From Solirubrobacterales bacterium (GTDB lineage Bacteria; Actinomycetota; Thermoleophilia; Solirubrobacterales; Solirubrobacteraceae): 7,497 bases of DNA. Shown here piece after piece: positions 1 to 5,694 of this stretch (within the stretch, counting starts at the first letter, position 1; each line of letters starts with the position of its first letter). The position numbers and the translations under genes were made by a program. The DNA lies in assembly GCA_015655225.1 (NCBI GenBank), contig JAATFK010000150.1, positions 1-7,497 on the forward strand. Reading direction: 5' to 3'. The notes below the pieces were generated by a model that saw nothing but the letters and a program-made list of their open reading frames with translations, ran no database searches and was not told the origin of the DNA.

Positions 1-275
1 CGCTCACGCTGCGGGCCTGGAAGCGCAACCTCACGCGCCATCGCGCGGCGGCGGTCGCGGCCGCCGGGAGCGAGCGCGAGCGCGTCTGGCGCCTCTACCT
101 CGCGGGCGCGACGCTCGCCTTCGAGCGCGGCGAGCTGGGCGTCTTCCAGACGGTCGCGACCCGGGTCGGCGCGCCGCACGGCCTGCCGCTCACCCGCTTC
201 GCCCCACGGCGGGCGGCGGCGCCGTCGCACCGGCAGCGGGGGAGCGGCGTCCCGGCGCCCACGCGGCGGCGCTGA
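1..275 (+). CDS. Cyclopropane-fatty-acyl-phospholipid synthase family protein, C-terminal fragment
   Basis: This is the last 90 codons of a gene that begins before the window; the first complete codon is at 3 and the TGA stop is at 273-275. The family transfers a methylene or methyl group from S-adenosylmethionine to unsaturated acyl chains of membrane phospholipids. The visible part has the family's C-terminal helix pattern: TLRAWKRNL, then a spacer, then VWRLYLAGATLAFERGELGV followed by FQTVATR. This matches the usual 'W..Yl......F......GvfQ.v..r' ending of CFA synthases. The SAM-binding motifs lie outside the window. After the conserved end there is a basic, Pro/Ala/Arg-rich tail of about 25 residues that looks unstructured. 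The gene converges on the lipoprotein gene 19 bases away. A related SAM-dependent C17-type (mycolic acid cyclopropane synthase-like) methyltransferase cannot be excluded from this fragment. Confidence 0.8.
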   Translation, partial: LTLRAWKRNLTRHRAAAVAAAGSERERVWRLYLAGATLAFERGELGVFQTVATRVGAPHGLPLTRFAPRRAAAPSHRQRGSGVPAPTRRR

Positions 276-299
276 GCGCGGCGGCGCGGCCGGCTCAGC
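271..299. terminator. Possible bidirectional stem-loop between convergent genes
   Basis: A perfect 7-base inverted repeat, GCTGAGC (271-277) and GCTCAGC (293-299), flanks a GC-rich 15-base spacer. The spacer can extend the stem with CGGC (279-282) and GCCG (289-292). The left arm contains the TGA stop of the CFA synthase gene and the right arm contains the reverse-strand stop of the lipoprotein gene. No clear U-tract follows on either strand, so termination is inferred from position and symmetry only. Confidence 0.4.
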
Positions 300-699
300 C
301 GGTCGAGGCCGCGTCGAGCTTCCAGTCGCCCTTCACGCGCACGAAGGCGATCGGTCTCGCGGCGCTGCCGGTGAGGTGCGGGTTGGTGCCGCTCGCGGTG
401 CCGAGCACGACGACCACGTCGCTCAGCGTGTAGGTCGTTCTCGGGACCCGTCTGGCGAGCCGGTCGAACGCCGGCGGACAGGTGCTGTCGGTGCCGCCGA
501 GCTGGTGGTCGGCGGACAGGAACGCGCGCTGCGCGGCGGCCGAGAGGAGGGCGCAGCCTCTCGCGCCGTCGGCCGCGAGGATCGCCTTCCCGTAGGCGGC
601 GTAGGTCGCGCGCACGGCCGCGCGGGGATCGGGCTTGGCGGCGCCGCAGGCCGCGAGTGGGACCGTCGCGAGGACGGCGATGAGGGCGAGCGGGCGCAC
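295..699 (-). CDS. Small secreted lipoprotein, possibly NTF2-like fold
   Basis: The protein has 134 residues when started at GTG 699. It opens with a lipoprotein signal peptide: a short n-region (VRP), a hydrophobic stretch LALIAVLATVP and lipobox LAAC with the lipidated Cys at residue 18. It is therefore expected on the outer face of the cytoplasmic membrane. The mature part has an amphipathic helix (RAAVRATYAAYGKAILAADG), two cysteines (49 and 74) that could form a disulfide, and a C-terminal VKGDWKLDAAS strand. This layout resembles small actinobacterial lipoproteins of the NTF2/SnoaL-like type, but I do not recognise a named family and assign no function. An in-frame GTG at 744 would add 15 residues containing two Asp before the signal peptide. 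I prefer 699 because it gives a normal signal peptide and leaves room for a promoter. Neither start has a good Shine-Dalgarno sequence. Confidence 0.7.
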   Translation of the reverse strand: MRPLALIAVLATVPLAACGAAKPDPRAAVRATYAAYGKAILAADGARGCALLSAAAQRAFLSADHQLGGTDSTCPPAFDRLARRVPRTTYTLSDVVVVLGTASGTNPHLTGSAARPIAFVRVKGDWKLDAASTG

Positions 700-718
700 G
701 GGATCGTCTCGGGCGCGG

Positions 719-724
719 AGTCTA
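719..724 (-). promoter_or_regulatory. Possible -10 box for the lipoprotein gene
   Basis: On the minus strand this reads TAGACT, fitting the TANNNT pattern of an actinobacterial -10 element, about 19 bases before the GTG at 699. No convincing -35 is visible. It shares the core CT(A/T)NACT with the boxes before infC and rpmI. It lies inside the longer reading (start 744), which is one reason for choosing the shorter start. Confidence 0.3.
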
Positions 725-759
725 GGGATGGCAGGAGCGTGCACGCGCCGTCGCCCGGC

Positions 760-764
760 AGGGG
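760..764 (+). promoter_or_regulatory. Ribosome binding site deciding the thrS start
   Basis: AGGGG lies 9 bases before ATG 774. A second in-frame ATG at 783 has its nearest purine-rich run (GGAAGG, 776-781) only one base away, too close to work. The site therefore favours 774. Confidence 0.5.
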
Positions 765-773
765 TCGAATAGC

Positions 774-2714
774 ATGGAAGGCATGCACGTCCTGCTGCCA
801 GACGACACCCGCCTCGAGCTGCCCGAGGGCGCCACCGGCGCCGACGCCGCCGCCGCGATCGGCGCCGGCCTCGCCCGCGCCGCGCTCGCCGTCAAGGTCG
901 ACGGGGTCGAGCGCGACCTCGTCGCGCCGCTCCACGACGGCGCGCGGCTGGAGATCGTCACGCCATCGAGCCCGGACGCGCTGGACCTCCTGCGCCACGA
1001 CACCGCACACGTGCTCGCGGCCGCCGTGATCGACCTCTATCCGGAGGTCAGAATCTCGATCGGGCCGCCGATCGAGAACGGCTTCTACTACGACTTCGAG
1101 TTCCCGCCCGGCGTCACGATCTCCGACGCCGACTTCGACCGCATCGAGGCGAAGATGCGCGAGCACGTGAAGGCCGACGAGCACTTCCGCCGCGAGGACG
1201 TGACGGTCGCGGCGGCGCTGGAGCGCTTCCGCGAGCAGGAGCAGCCGTACAAGGTCGAGCTGATCGAGGACCTCGTCAAGAACGCGCCCGCCGACGACCC
1301 CGTGGAGACCGTCTCGCTCTACACCAACGGTCCCTTCACCGACCTCTGCCGCGGCCCGCACGGCCCCGGCACCAAGCGGATCAGAGCGTTCAAGCTGCAG
1401 TCGGTCGCGGGCGCCTACTGGCGCGGCGACGCGACCCGCACGATGCTGACCCGGATCTACGGGACCGCCTTCTTCTCCAGAGACGACCTGAAGGCCTACC
1501 TGGAGCAGGTCGAGGAGGCGAGAGCGCGCGACCACCGCAGACTCGGCAGAGAGCTGGAGCTGTTCCAGTTCTCGCCGGTCGCGCCGGGCTCGGCGTTCTG
1601 GCTGCCGAACGGGACGATCGTCTACAACCTGCTCGTCGAGCTGGCGCGGGAGATGAACCGGCCGCGCGGCTACACCGAGGTGAGAACCCCGATGCTCTAC
1701 GACAGCGAGCTGTGGAGAACGTCCGGGCACTGGGACAAGTACCGCGAGAACATGTTCATCTCGCACGTCGAGGACCGCGACATGGCGCTCAAGCCGATGA
1801 ACTGTCCCGGTCACGCGCACCTCTACTCGCTGCAGCGTCACTCCTACCGCGACCTGCCGGTGCGCTACGCGGAGCCGGGGCCGCTGCACCGCTACGAGCC
1901 CTCCGGAACGCTCCACGGCCTGCTGCGCGTGCGGCAGTTCGTGCAGGACGACGCGCACATCTTCTGTCGCGAGGACCAGATCCAGGACGAGGTCAACGGC
2001 TGCCTCGAGCTCGTCTTCGCGACGCTGCGCCGCTTCGGCTTCGAGATCGACGTCGAGCTGTCGACGCGGCCCGAGCAGCGGATCGGCAGCGGCGAGCTGT
2101 GGGACCGCGCCGAGGGCGCGCTGATCGAGGCGCTCGAGGGCCAGGAGATCGCGTATCGCGTGAACCCGGGCGACGGCGCCTTCTACGGGCCGAAGATCGA
2201 CTTCCACGTGACCGACTCGCTCGGCCGCTCGTGGCAGCTCGGCACGGTGCAGCTCGACTACAACATGCCGGAGCGCTTCGGGCTCGTCTACACGGGCGCG
2301 GACAACGCCGAGCACACGCCCGTGATGATCCACCGCGCCGCGTTCGGCTCGTTCGAGCGCTTCATCGGGATCCTGATCGAGCACTACGCGGGCGAGTTCC
2401 CGCTCTGGCTCGCGCCGGTGCAGGCGACCCTGCTGCCGATCTCCGACCGCCACGTGCCGTACGCGAACGAGATCGCCGCGACGCTGCGCGACGAAGGCGT
2501 GCGCGTCGACGTGGACGAGCGGACCGAGTCGATCGGCCGCAAGATCCGCGACGCCGAGCTGCGCAAGGTCCACTACATGCTGGTGGTGGGGGACAGAGAG
2601 CAGGAGACGGGGAGCGTCGGACTGCGGCAACACCGCGAGGGCGACCTCGGCAGCCTGACCGTCGGCGGCTTCGCGGAGCGCGTCCGGGACGAGATCGAGC
2701 AACGCTCGGCCTAG
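774..2714 (+). CDS. thrS: Threonine--tRNA ligase (ThrRS)
   Basis: This class II aminoacyl-tRNA synthetase charges tRNA-Thr in the cytoplasm and removes mischarged Ser. It has 646 residues, close to the usual 640. Domains in order: TGS domain (about 1-65); editing domain with the HxxxH pair H75/H79 (HDTAH) and C192/H196 (DLCRGPH); class II catalytic core (about 250-535); and anticodon-binding domain (about 545-640, with LLPISDRH and KIRDAELRKVHYMLVVGD). The three zinc ligands that hold threonine are visible as C344 (MNCPGHAH), H395 (QDDAHIFC) and H520 (MIHRAAFGS). Motif 2 spans RYEPSGTLHGLLRVRQF (from R373), and the motif 3 Arg is R529 in GSFERF. All key residues are intact, so this should be a full editing and charging enzyme. 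The start follows AGGGG at 760-764. No T-box or other tRNA-sensing leader is visible in the short upstream region. Confidence 0.98.
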   Translation: MEGMHVLLPDDTRLELPEGATGADAAAAIGAGLARAALAVKVDGVERDLVAPLHDGARLEIVTPSSPDALDLLRHDTAHVLAAAVIDLYPEVRISIGPPIENGFYYDFEFPPGVTISDADFDRIEAKMREHVKADEHFRREDVTVAAALERFREQEQPYKVELIEDLVKNAPADDPVETVSLYTNGPFTDLCRGPHGPGTKRIRAFKLQSVAGAYWRGDATRTMLTRIYGTAFFSRDDLKAYLEQVEEARARDHRRLGRELELFQFSPVAPGSAFWLPNGTIVYNLLVELAREMNRPRGYTEVRTPMLYDSELWRTSGHWDKYRENMFISHVEDRDMALKPMNCPGHAHLYSLQRHSYRDLPVRYAEPGPLHRYEPSGTLHGLLRVRQFVQDDAHIFCREDQIQDEVNGCLELVFATLRRFGFEIDVELSTRPEQRIGSGELWDRAEGALIEALEGQEIAYRVNPGDGAFYGPKIDFHVTDSLGRSWQLGTVQLDYNMPERFGLVYTGADNAEHTPVMIHRAAFGSFERFIGILIEHYAGEFPLWLAPVQATLLPISDRHVPYANEIAATLRDEGVRVDVDERTESIGRKIRDAELRKVHYMLVVGDREQETGSVGLRQHREGDLGSLTVGGFAERVRDEIEQRSA

Positions 2715-2716
2715 GA
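2713..2716 (+). promoter_or_regulatory. AGGA ribosome binding site overlapping the thrS stop
   Basis: AGGA overlaps the TAG stop of thrS and sits 5 bases before ATG 2722, the start of the small upstream ORF. It is the only good Shine-Dalgarno match in the thrS-infC gap; none lies directly before the infC ATG. Confidence 0.4.
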
Positions 2717-2718
2717 CT

Positions 2719-2766
2719 CAGATGACGCTATACTCACCGTCCCTTGAAGCTCTTCAACCACATCTG
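2719..2766 (+). repeat. Nested inverted repeats in the infC leader
   Basis: The outer arms are CAGATG (2719-2724) and CATCTG (2761-2766). The inner dyad is TTGAAG (2744-2749) and CTTCAA (2752-2757), separated by CT; as RNA it would fold as a 5-base stem with a 4-base loop. The inner dyad lies just downstream of the start implied by the TATACT box, where an operator or leader hairpin would sit. No regulator or r-protein binding site is identified. Confidence 0.35.
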
Positions 2767-2808
2767 GTCGCGCTGCTCCGCTTGACGCGCCACCTCAACG
2801 CAAGCTGA
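2722..2808 (+). CDS. Candidate 28-codon upstream ORF abutting infC
   Basis: A short frame runs from ATG 2722 to TGA 2806-2808, and the infC ATG follows with no gap (TGAATG). It starts 7 bases after the thrS stop and has an AGGA motif at good spacing. The predicted 28-residue peptide begins MTLYSPSLEALQ and ends RLTRHLNAS; 8 of its 28 residues are Leu. It resembles no protein I know. Ten of 28 codons end in A or T (CTA, TCA, CTT, CTT, CAA and others), unlike the neighbouring genes, so it is not under ordinary coding selection. That could mean a chance frame or a leader peptide with slow codons. Because infC lacks its own Shine-Dalgarno sequence, translational coupling through this frame is plausible. 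A -10-like box lies inside it, so transcripts starting there would lack this ORF. Confidence 0.35.
   Translation: MTLYSPSLEALQPHLVALLRLTRHLNAS
2729..2734 (+). promoter_or_regulatory. Possible -10 box for infC
   Basis: TATACT matches the -10 consensus at five of six positions in an otherwise GC-rich gap. The implied transcript start is near 2741, giving an infC leader of roughly 68 bases. There is no recognisable -35 at 16-18 bases upstream, where the thrS stop region lies. The motif CTATACT followed by CGTCC recurs, slightly changed, before rpmI. Confidence 0.4.
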
Positions 2809-3834
2809 ATGCCGGTCCCTCGACGTTTCGACCGGCGCCCGCCTGAGCGGGACACGACCCGGGTCAATGAGCGCATCCGCGTTCCCGAGGTCCGCCTCAT
2901 CGGTGATGACGGTCAGCAGATCGGCATCCTCAGAACGCCTGACGCGCTGAAGTACGCCCAGGAGCGCGACCTCGACCTCGTCGAGGTGGCCCCCGAGGCC
3001 CGCCCGCCCGTCTGCCGCGTGCTCGACTATTCGAAGTACAGATACGAGCAGGCGCAGAAGGTCAAGGCCGCGCGCAAGCACCAGCAGCAGATCACGATCC
3101 GCGAGATCAAGTTCCGCCCAAAGATCGCGCAGAACGACTATGACACGAAGAAGGGGCACGTCACCCGCTTCCTCAGACACAAGGACAAGGTCAAGGTCAC
3201 GATCATGTTCCGCGGTCGAGAGGTGACGCATCCCGAGCGTGGCGAGGCGCTGCTGAGCAGACTCGCGGAGGAGCTCGCCGACATCGGCACCGTCGAGCAG
3301 CGTCCGATCCAGGACGGCCGCAACATGACGATGATGCTCGGGCCGTCGAGATCCGTGCTGGCTGAGCCCGACCCGCCGAGAAGAGCGGACAAGCACGCCG
3401 ACGACGACGCCGCGGTCGCCGTGGCCGAGTCGGCCGCGCCGGCTGCCGCTGAGGCTCCGGCTGCTGCCGAGGCGAGACCCGCGCCGGAGGCTGCGAGTCC
3501 TGCTGCTGAGGCGAGACCCGCTGCCGCCGCGAGACCTGCCGCTGAGGCTGCGAGACCTGCCGCTGAAGCAAGACCTGCTGCTGAGGCGAGACCGGCTGCT
3601 GCCGCGAGACCGGCACCCGCCGCGGAGGCGAGACCCGCCGCCGCTGCGAGACCGGGTGGCAGAGCCGCCGCGAGAGCGCCGGCGAGACCCGCCGCCGCCA
3701 GAGCCCCGGCGAGACCCGCTGCCAGAGCGGCCGCGAAGCCCGCTGCCGCACCCGCTGCTCCGGCGTCGTCGGACGACGACGCCGACGTGACCGCGGACGC
3801 TCCGAGAGCGTCCGACCCCGCCGCCGCGCGCTAG
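2809..3834 (+). CDS. infC: Translation initiation factor IF-3 with long Ala/Pro/Arg-rich C-terminal extension
   Basis: IF3 binds the 30S subunit, blocks premature joining of the 50S and checks start-codon choice. The N-terminal domain begins at about residue 18 ([15 protein letters not shown]). The IF3 signature is [15 protein letters not shown] (from R70), followed by a basic linker and the C-terminal domain ending at MMLGP (P179). The core is normal in size. The remaining 161 residues (181-341) form a low-complexity tail of [12 protein letters not shown]-type repeats with Asp-rich patches at both ends, probably disordered. In the tail 19 of 20 Arg codons are AGA, against 4 of 25 in the core. 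The start is ATG, preceded directly by an in-frame TGA, so no earlier start is possible without readthrough and the rare AUU start used for autoregulation in E. coli is absent. No Shine-Dalgarno sequence is visible; coupling to the upstream ORF is possible. The GH3 gene follows after 35 bases. Confidence 0.96.
   Translation: MPVPRRFDRRPPERDTTRVNERIRVPEVRLIGDDGQQIGILRTPDALKYAQERDLDLVEVAPEARPPVCRVLDYSKYRYEQAQKVKAARKHQQQITIREIKFRPKIAQNDYDTKKGHVTRFLRHKDKVKVTIMFRGREVTHPERGEALLSRLAEELADIGTVEQRPIQDGRNMTMMLGPSRSVLAEPDPPRRADKHADDDAAVAVAESAAPAAAEAPAAAEARPAPEAASPAAEARPAAAARPAAEAARPAAEARPAAEARPAAAARPAPAAEARPAAAARPGGRAAARAPARPAAARAPARPAARAAAKPAAAPAAPASSDDDADVTADAPRASDPAAAR
3421..3770 (+). repeat. Degenerate EARPAA-coding repeat array in the IF3 tail
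   Basis: Units of the form GAGGCGAGACCCGCTGCC or GCCGCGAGACC recur with small changes, giving about ten copies of (E/A)ARPA in the protein before the pattern drifts to APARPAA-type units. The core GCGAGACC is almost unchanged at DNA level, while the Ala codons vary among GCC, GCT and GCG. This suggests growth by slippage or unequal exchange, or selection holding AGA. Confidence 0.8.
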
Positions 3835-3869
3835 TCGCCGGCGTCGTCGACGAGGGACGCCGCGCGGCC

Positions 3870-5003
3870 GTGCTGCTGACCGCGCTCGTCTCCGCCGCGA
3901 TCGCCGCCGCGACCCCGGTCGTGACGGCGGCCGGGGCCGGCCCCGCGCCGACCCCGGCCCGGGCCGCCGCCACCCCGGCGGCGACCACGGACGCGGCGAG
4001 CGCCGCCGCGCTCTCGCTCGACCAGGCCGCCGGCGAGCACGTGATCGGCTCCCTGCCGGGCACGACCCTTTCGGCCGGGCTGGCCGCGCGGATCCGCCGC
4101 GGCGAGGTCGCCGGCGTGATCCTCTTCACCCGCAACATCAGCTCCCGCGCGCAGCTGCGCGGGCTGACGGCGCAGCTCCAGGCCGAGCGCAGACGCGGCC
4201 CCGCCGCCCTGCGCGACCGGCCGCTGCTGATCATGATCGACCAGGAGGGCGGGCTCGTGAAGCGCCTCTCCGGCGCGCCGGTCGACTCGCCCGGCGAGCT
4301 GGCGAGGATCGGCAGCGCCGACCGTGCCCGGCGCGAGGGTCTCGCGACCGCCCGCAACCTCCGCGACGTCGGCGTCAACGTCGACCTCGCGCCGGTGCTC
4401 GACATCGGCCGCCCCGGCTCCGACGTCCGCAAGCTCGGCCGCTCCTGGGGCTCGACCCCCGCGCGCGTGGAGCAGCTCGCGGGCGCCTTCGCCGACGGCC
4501 TCAAGGCGGGCGGCGTCCTCGCCTGCGCCAAGCACTACCCGGGTATCGGCGGCGCGACCGTCGACGAGGACCTGACGCTCAACCGCATCACCCTCCCGCT
4601 CGCGACGCTGCGCTCGGTCGACGAGGCGCCGTTCCGCTTCGAGGCCGCCCGCGGGATCCCGCTCGTGATGGTCTCGACCGGCGTCTACCCGGTGCTGTCG
4701 AGCGAGGCGGCGATGTTCGCGCCTCAGATCGCGACGACCGAGCTGCGCAAGACGGTCGGCTTCAAGGGCACGTCGGTGACCGACGACCTCGAGGTGCCGG
4801 CGCTCGCCAGCCGCACCCCCGAGCGCAAGGCGCTCGACGCCACGACCGCCGGCGAGGACCTGCTCCTGTTCGCGCAGACCGACGCGGCGGCGATCCGCGG
4901 GCAGGCCGCGCTCGTCCACGCCGTGACCGCCGGGACGCTCCCGCGCGCTACGATCGACGCGGGCACGTCCCGTGTCCTGGCCCTGCGCGATCGGCTCCGC
5001 TGA
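3870..5003 (+). CDS. Secreted glycoside hydrolase family 3 (NagZ/beta-N-acetylhexosaminidase-like) protein
   Basis: The protein has 377 residues. An N-terminal hydrophobic segment ([18 protein letters not shown]) and an Ala/Pro/Thr-rich linker to about residue 50 suggest export. A single GH3 barrel domain follows. Visible motifs are [15 protein letters not shown] (D124), [22 protein letters not shown] (K221/H222) and the nucleophile region [10 protein letters not shown] (D305). NagZ-type enzymes release N-acetylglucosamine from peptidoglycan fragments. Their acid/base Asp-x-His dyad sits just after KHFPGHG; here the matching stretch is VDEDL (D232-E233-D234), so the His is missing and PGHG is PGIG. 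Activity or substrate may therefore differ. The start is GTG 3870 with GAGGGA 12 bases before it; the upstream frame is open but I see no better start codon. The signal peptide lacks the usual positive n-region. Only 1 of 36 Arg codons is AGA. Its place between infC and rpmI is unusual. Confidence 0.85.
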   Translation: MLLTALVSAAIAAATPVVTAAGAGPAPTPARAAATPAATTDAASAAALSLDQAAGEHVIGSLPGTTLSAGLAARIRRGEVAGVILFTRNISSRAQLRGLTAQLQAERRRGPAALRDRPLLIMIDQEGGLVKRLSGAPVDSPGELARIGSADRARREGLATARNLRDVGVNVDLAPVLDIGRPGSDVRKLGRSWGSTPARVEQLAGAFADGLKAGGVLACAKHYPGIGGATVDEDLTLNRITLPLATLRSVDEAPFRFEAARGIPLVMVSTGVYPVLSSEAAMFAPQIATTELRKTVGFKGTSVTDDLEVPALASRTPERKALDATTAGEDLLLFAQTDAAAIRGQAALVHAVTAGTLPRATIDAGTSRVLALRDRLR

Positions 5004-5031
5004 CCGGCCGTCGCCGCTCGCCGAGTTCTGC

Positions 5032-5037
5032 TTTACT
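5032..5037 (+). promoter_or_regulatory. Possible -10 box for rpmI-rplT
   Basis: TTTACT lies 11 bases before the rpmI ATG. With normal spacing, transcription would start at about 5044, giving an almost leaderless mRNA; this fits the lack of a Shine-Dalgarno sequence before rpmI. CTTTACT followed by CGTCC resembles the CTATACT/CGTCC arrangement before infC. No -35 element is recognisable. Confidence 0.3.
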
Positions 5038-5048
5038 TCCACGTCCTG

Positions 5049-5249
5049 ATGCCGAAGATGAAGACCCATTCCGGCGCGAAGAAGCGCTTCAGAGTTTCTG
5101 CCAACGGCAAGGTCCGTGGCCGTCACGCCTTCACGAGCCACATCCTCGAGAAGAAGTCGCCCAAGCGCAAGCGCAAGCTCGGTCAGCCTGCCTCGATCTC
5201 CGATCACGACGCCCCGCGCGTGAAGAAGCTGCTCGGAGTCGGCAAATGA
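5049..5249 (+). CDS. rpmI: 50S ribosomal protein L35
   Basis: This small basic protein of the large ribosomal subunit has 66 residues, the normal length. It begins with the family hallmark [17 protein letters not shown] and continues with [18 protein letters not shown] and PKRKRKLG, the conserved blocks of L35. It ends with VKKLLGVGK. The start is certain because the protein family begins MPKMKTH. No Shine-Dalgarno sequence precedes the ATG, and an out-of-frame TGA overlaps it (TGATG), so translation may be leaderless or coupled to an upstream frame. The stop overlaps the rplT start by four bases (ATGA), as expected for coupled synthesis of L35 and L20. It lies 45 bases after the GH3 gene rather than directly after infC, which is the common arrangement. 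Confidence 0.97.
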   Translation: MPKMKTHSGAKKRFRVSANGKVRGRHAFTSHILEKKSPKRKRKLGQPASISDHDAPRVKKLLGVGK

Positions 5250-5614
5250 CCCGCGTCAAGCGCTCCGTCAACGCCCGCAAGAAGCGGCGCGAGACCCTCG
5301 AGATGACGAGAGGCTTCCGGGGCGAAGCCAATCACAATTACAGACGCGCGAAGGAAGCGCTGCTGAAGGCGGACCAGTACCGCTACCGCGACCGGCGCAA
5401 CCGCAAGCGCGACTTCCGTCGCCTGTGGATCACGCGCATCAACGCGGCCGCACGCATCAACGATCTTTCGTACTCGCAGTTCATGCACGGCCTGCAGCTG
5501 GCCGGCGTGGAAGTCGATCGCAGAATCCTCGCGGACATCGCCGTGCGCGATGCCGAGGCGTTCCGCCGATTCGCCTCACAGGCCCGTGAGGCGCTGGCGG
5601 CTGCTGCGAAGTAG
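5246..5614 (+). CDS. rplT: 50S ribosomal protein L20
   Basis: L20 binds 23S rRNA early in assembly of the large subunit, and in several bacteria it also represses its own operon through the mRNA. The protein has 122 residues, normal for the family. It begins [20 protein letters not shown], has the basic N-terminal helix and [19 protein letters not shown], and carries the L20 signature around [22 protein letters not shown] (about residues 48-70). The C-terminal half ([20 protein letters not shown]) forms the globular rRNA-binding domain. GGAG at 5235-5238, 7 bases before the ATG and inside rpmI, is a good ribosome binding site, and the start overlaps the rpmI stop. An intrinsic terminator follows 22 bases after the stop, so this is the last gene of its transcription unit. 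I did not recognise an L20-type autoregulatory structure upstream. Confidence 0.98.
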   Translation: MTRVKRSVNARKKRRETLEMTRGFRGEANHNYRRAKEALLKADQYRYRDRRNRKRDFRRLWITRINAAARINDLSYSQFMHGLQLAGVEVDRRILADIAVRDAEAFRRFASQAREALAAAAK

Positions 5615-5636
5615 ACGCTGAACGCACTTCTCGAAC

Positions 5637-5674
5637 GGGCGCCGCTTCCTTCTGGACGGCGCCCTTCGTCGTTT
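5637..5674 (+). terminator. Intrinsic terminator after rplT
   Basis: A perfect 8-base stem, GGGCGCCG (5637-5644) and CGGCGCCC (5657-5664), encloses a 12-base pyrimidine-rich loop. It is followed by the T-rich run TTCGTCGTTT (5665-5674). It lies 22 bases after the rplT stop and 20 bases before the next gene, so it should end the infC/rpmI-rplT transcript. Confidence 0.75.
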
Positions 5675-5694
5675 AAGGACCCATCACACGTCGC

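Noticed and set aside
700..773. T-box or other tRNA-sensing leader before thrS
   Set aside because: The space is only 74 bases, has no T-box sequence (TGGNACCGCG-like) and no antiterminator/terminator pair.
423..2702. Long open frame of 759 codons on the minus strand opposite thrS and the lipoprotein gene
   Set aside because: It is antisense to a complete, motif-verified thrS. Its translation is Arg/Val/Glu/Leu-rich with no recognisable domain, as expected from GC-ended codons leaving antisense frames open.
2715..2808. L20-binding autoregulatory leader before infC
   Set aside because: Small stems are present, but I could not match them to the known 23S-like L20 site, so no such feature is called.
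2809..2811. Rare AUU/AUC start codon for infC
   Set aside because: An ATG at the right distance from the IF3 domain is present, with an in-frame TGA just before it, so no rare start needs to be invoked.
3421..3770. CRISPR array or tandem-repeat element in the repeat region
   Set aside because: Units are short, degenerate and in frame with infC, with no constant repeats and unique spacers; it is coding low complexity.
3203..4531. Minus-strand frame of 442 codons across the IF3 tail and GH3 gene
   Set aside because: Its Arg/Pro/Gln/Val repeats are the mirror of the IF3 tail repeat; it has no domain and opposes two supported genes.
3831..5207. Minus-strand frame of 458 codons opposite the GH3 gene and rpmI
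   Set aside because: Low-complexity Arg/Gly/Glu/Ala translation antisense to a gene with clear GH3 motifs; a GC-bias shadow.
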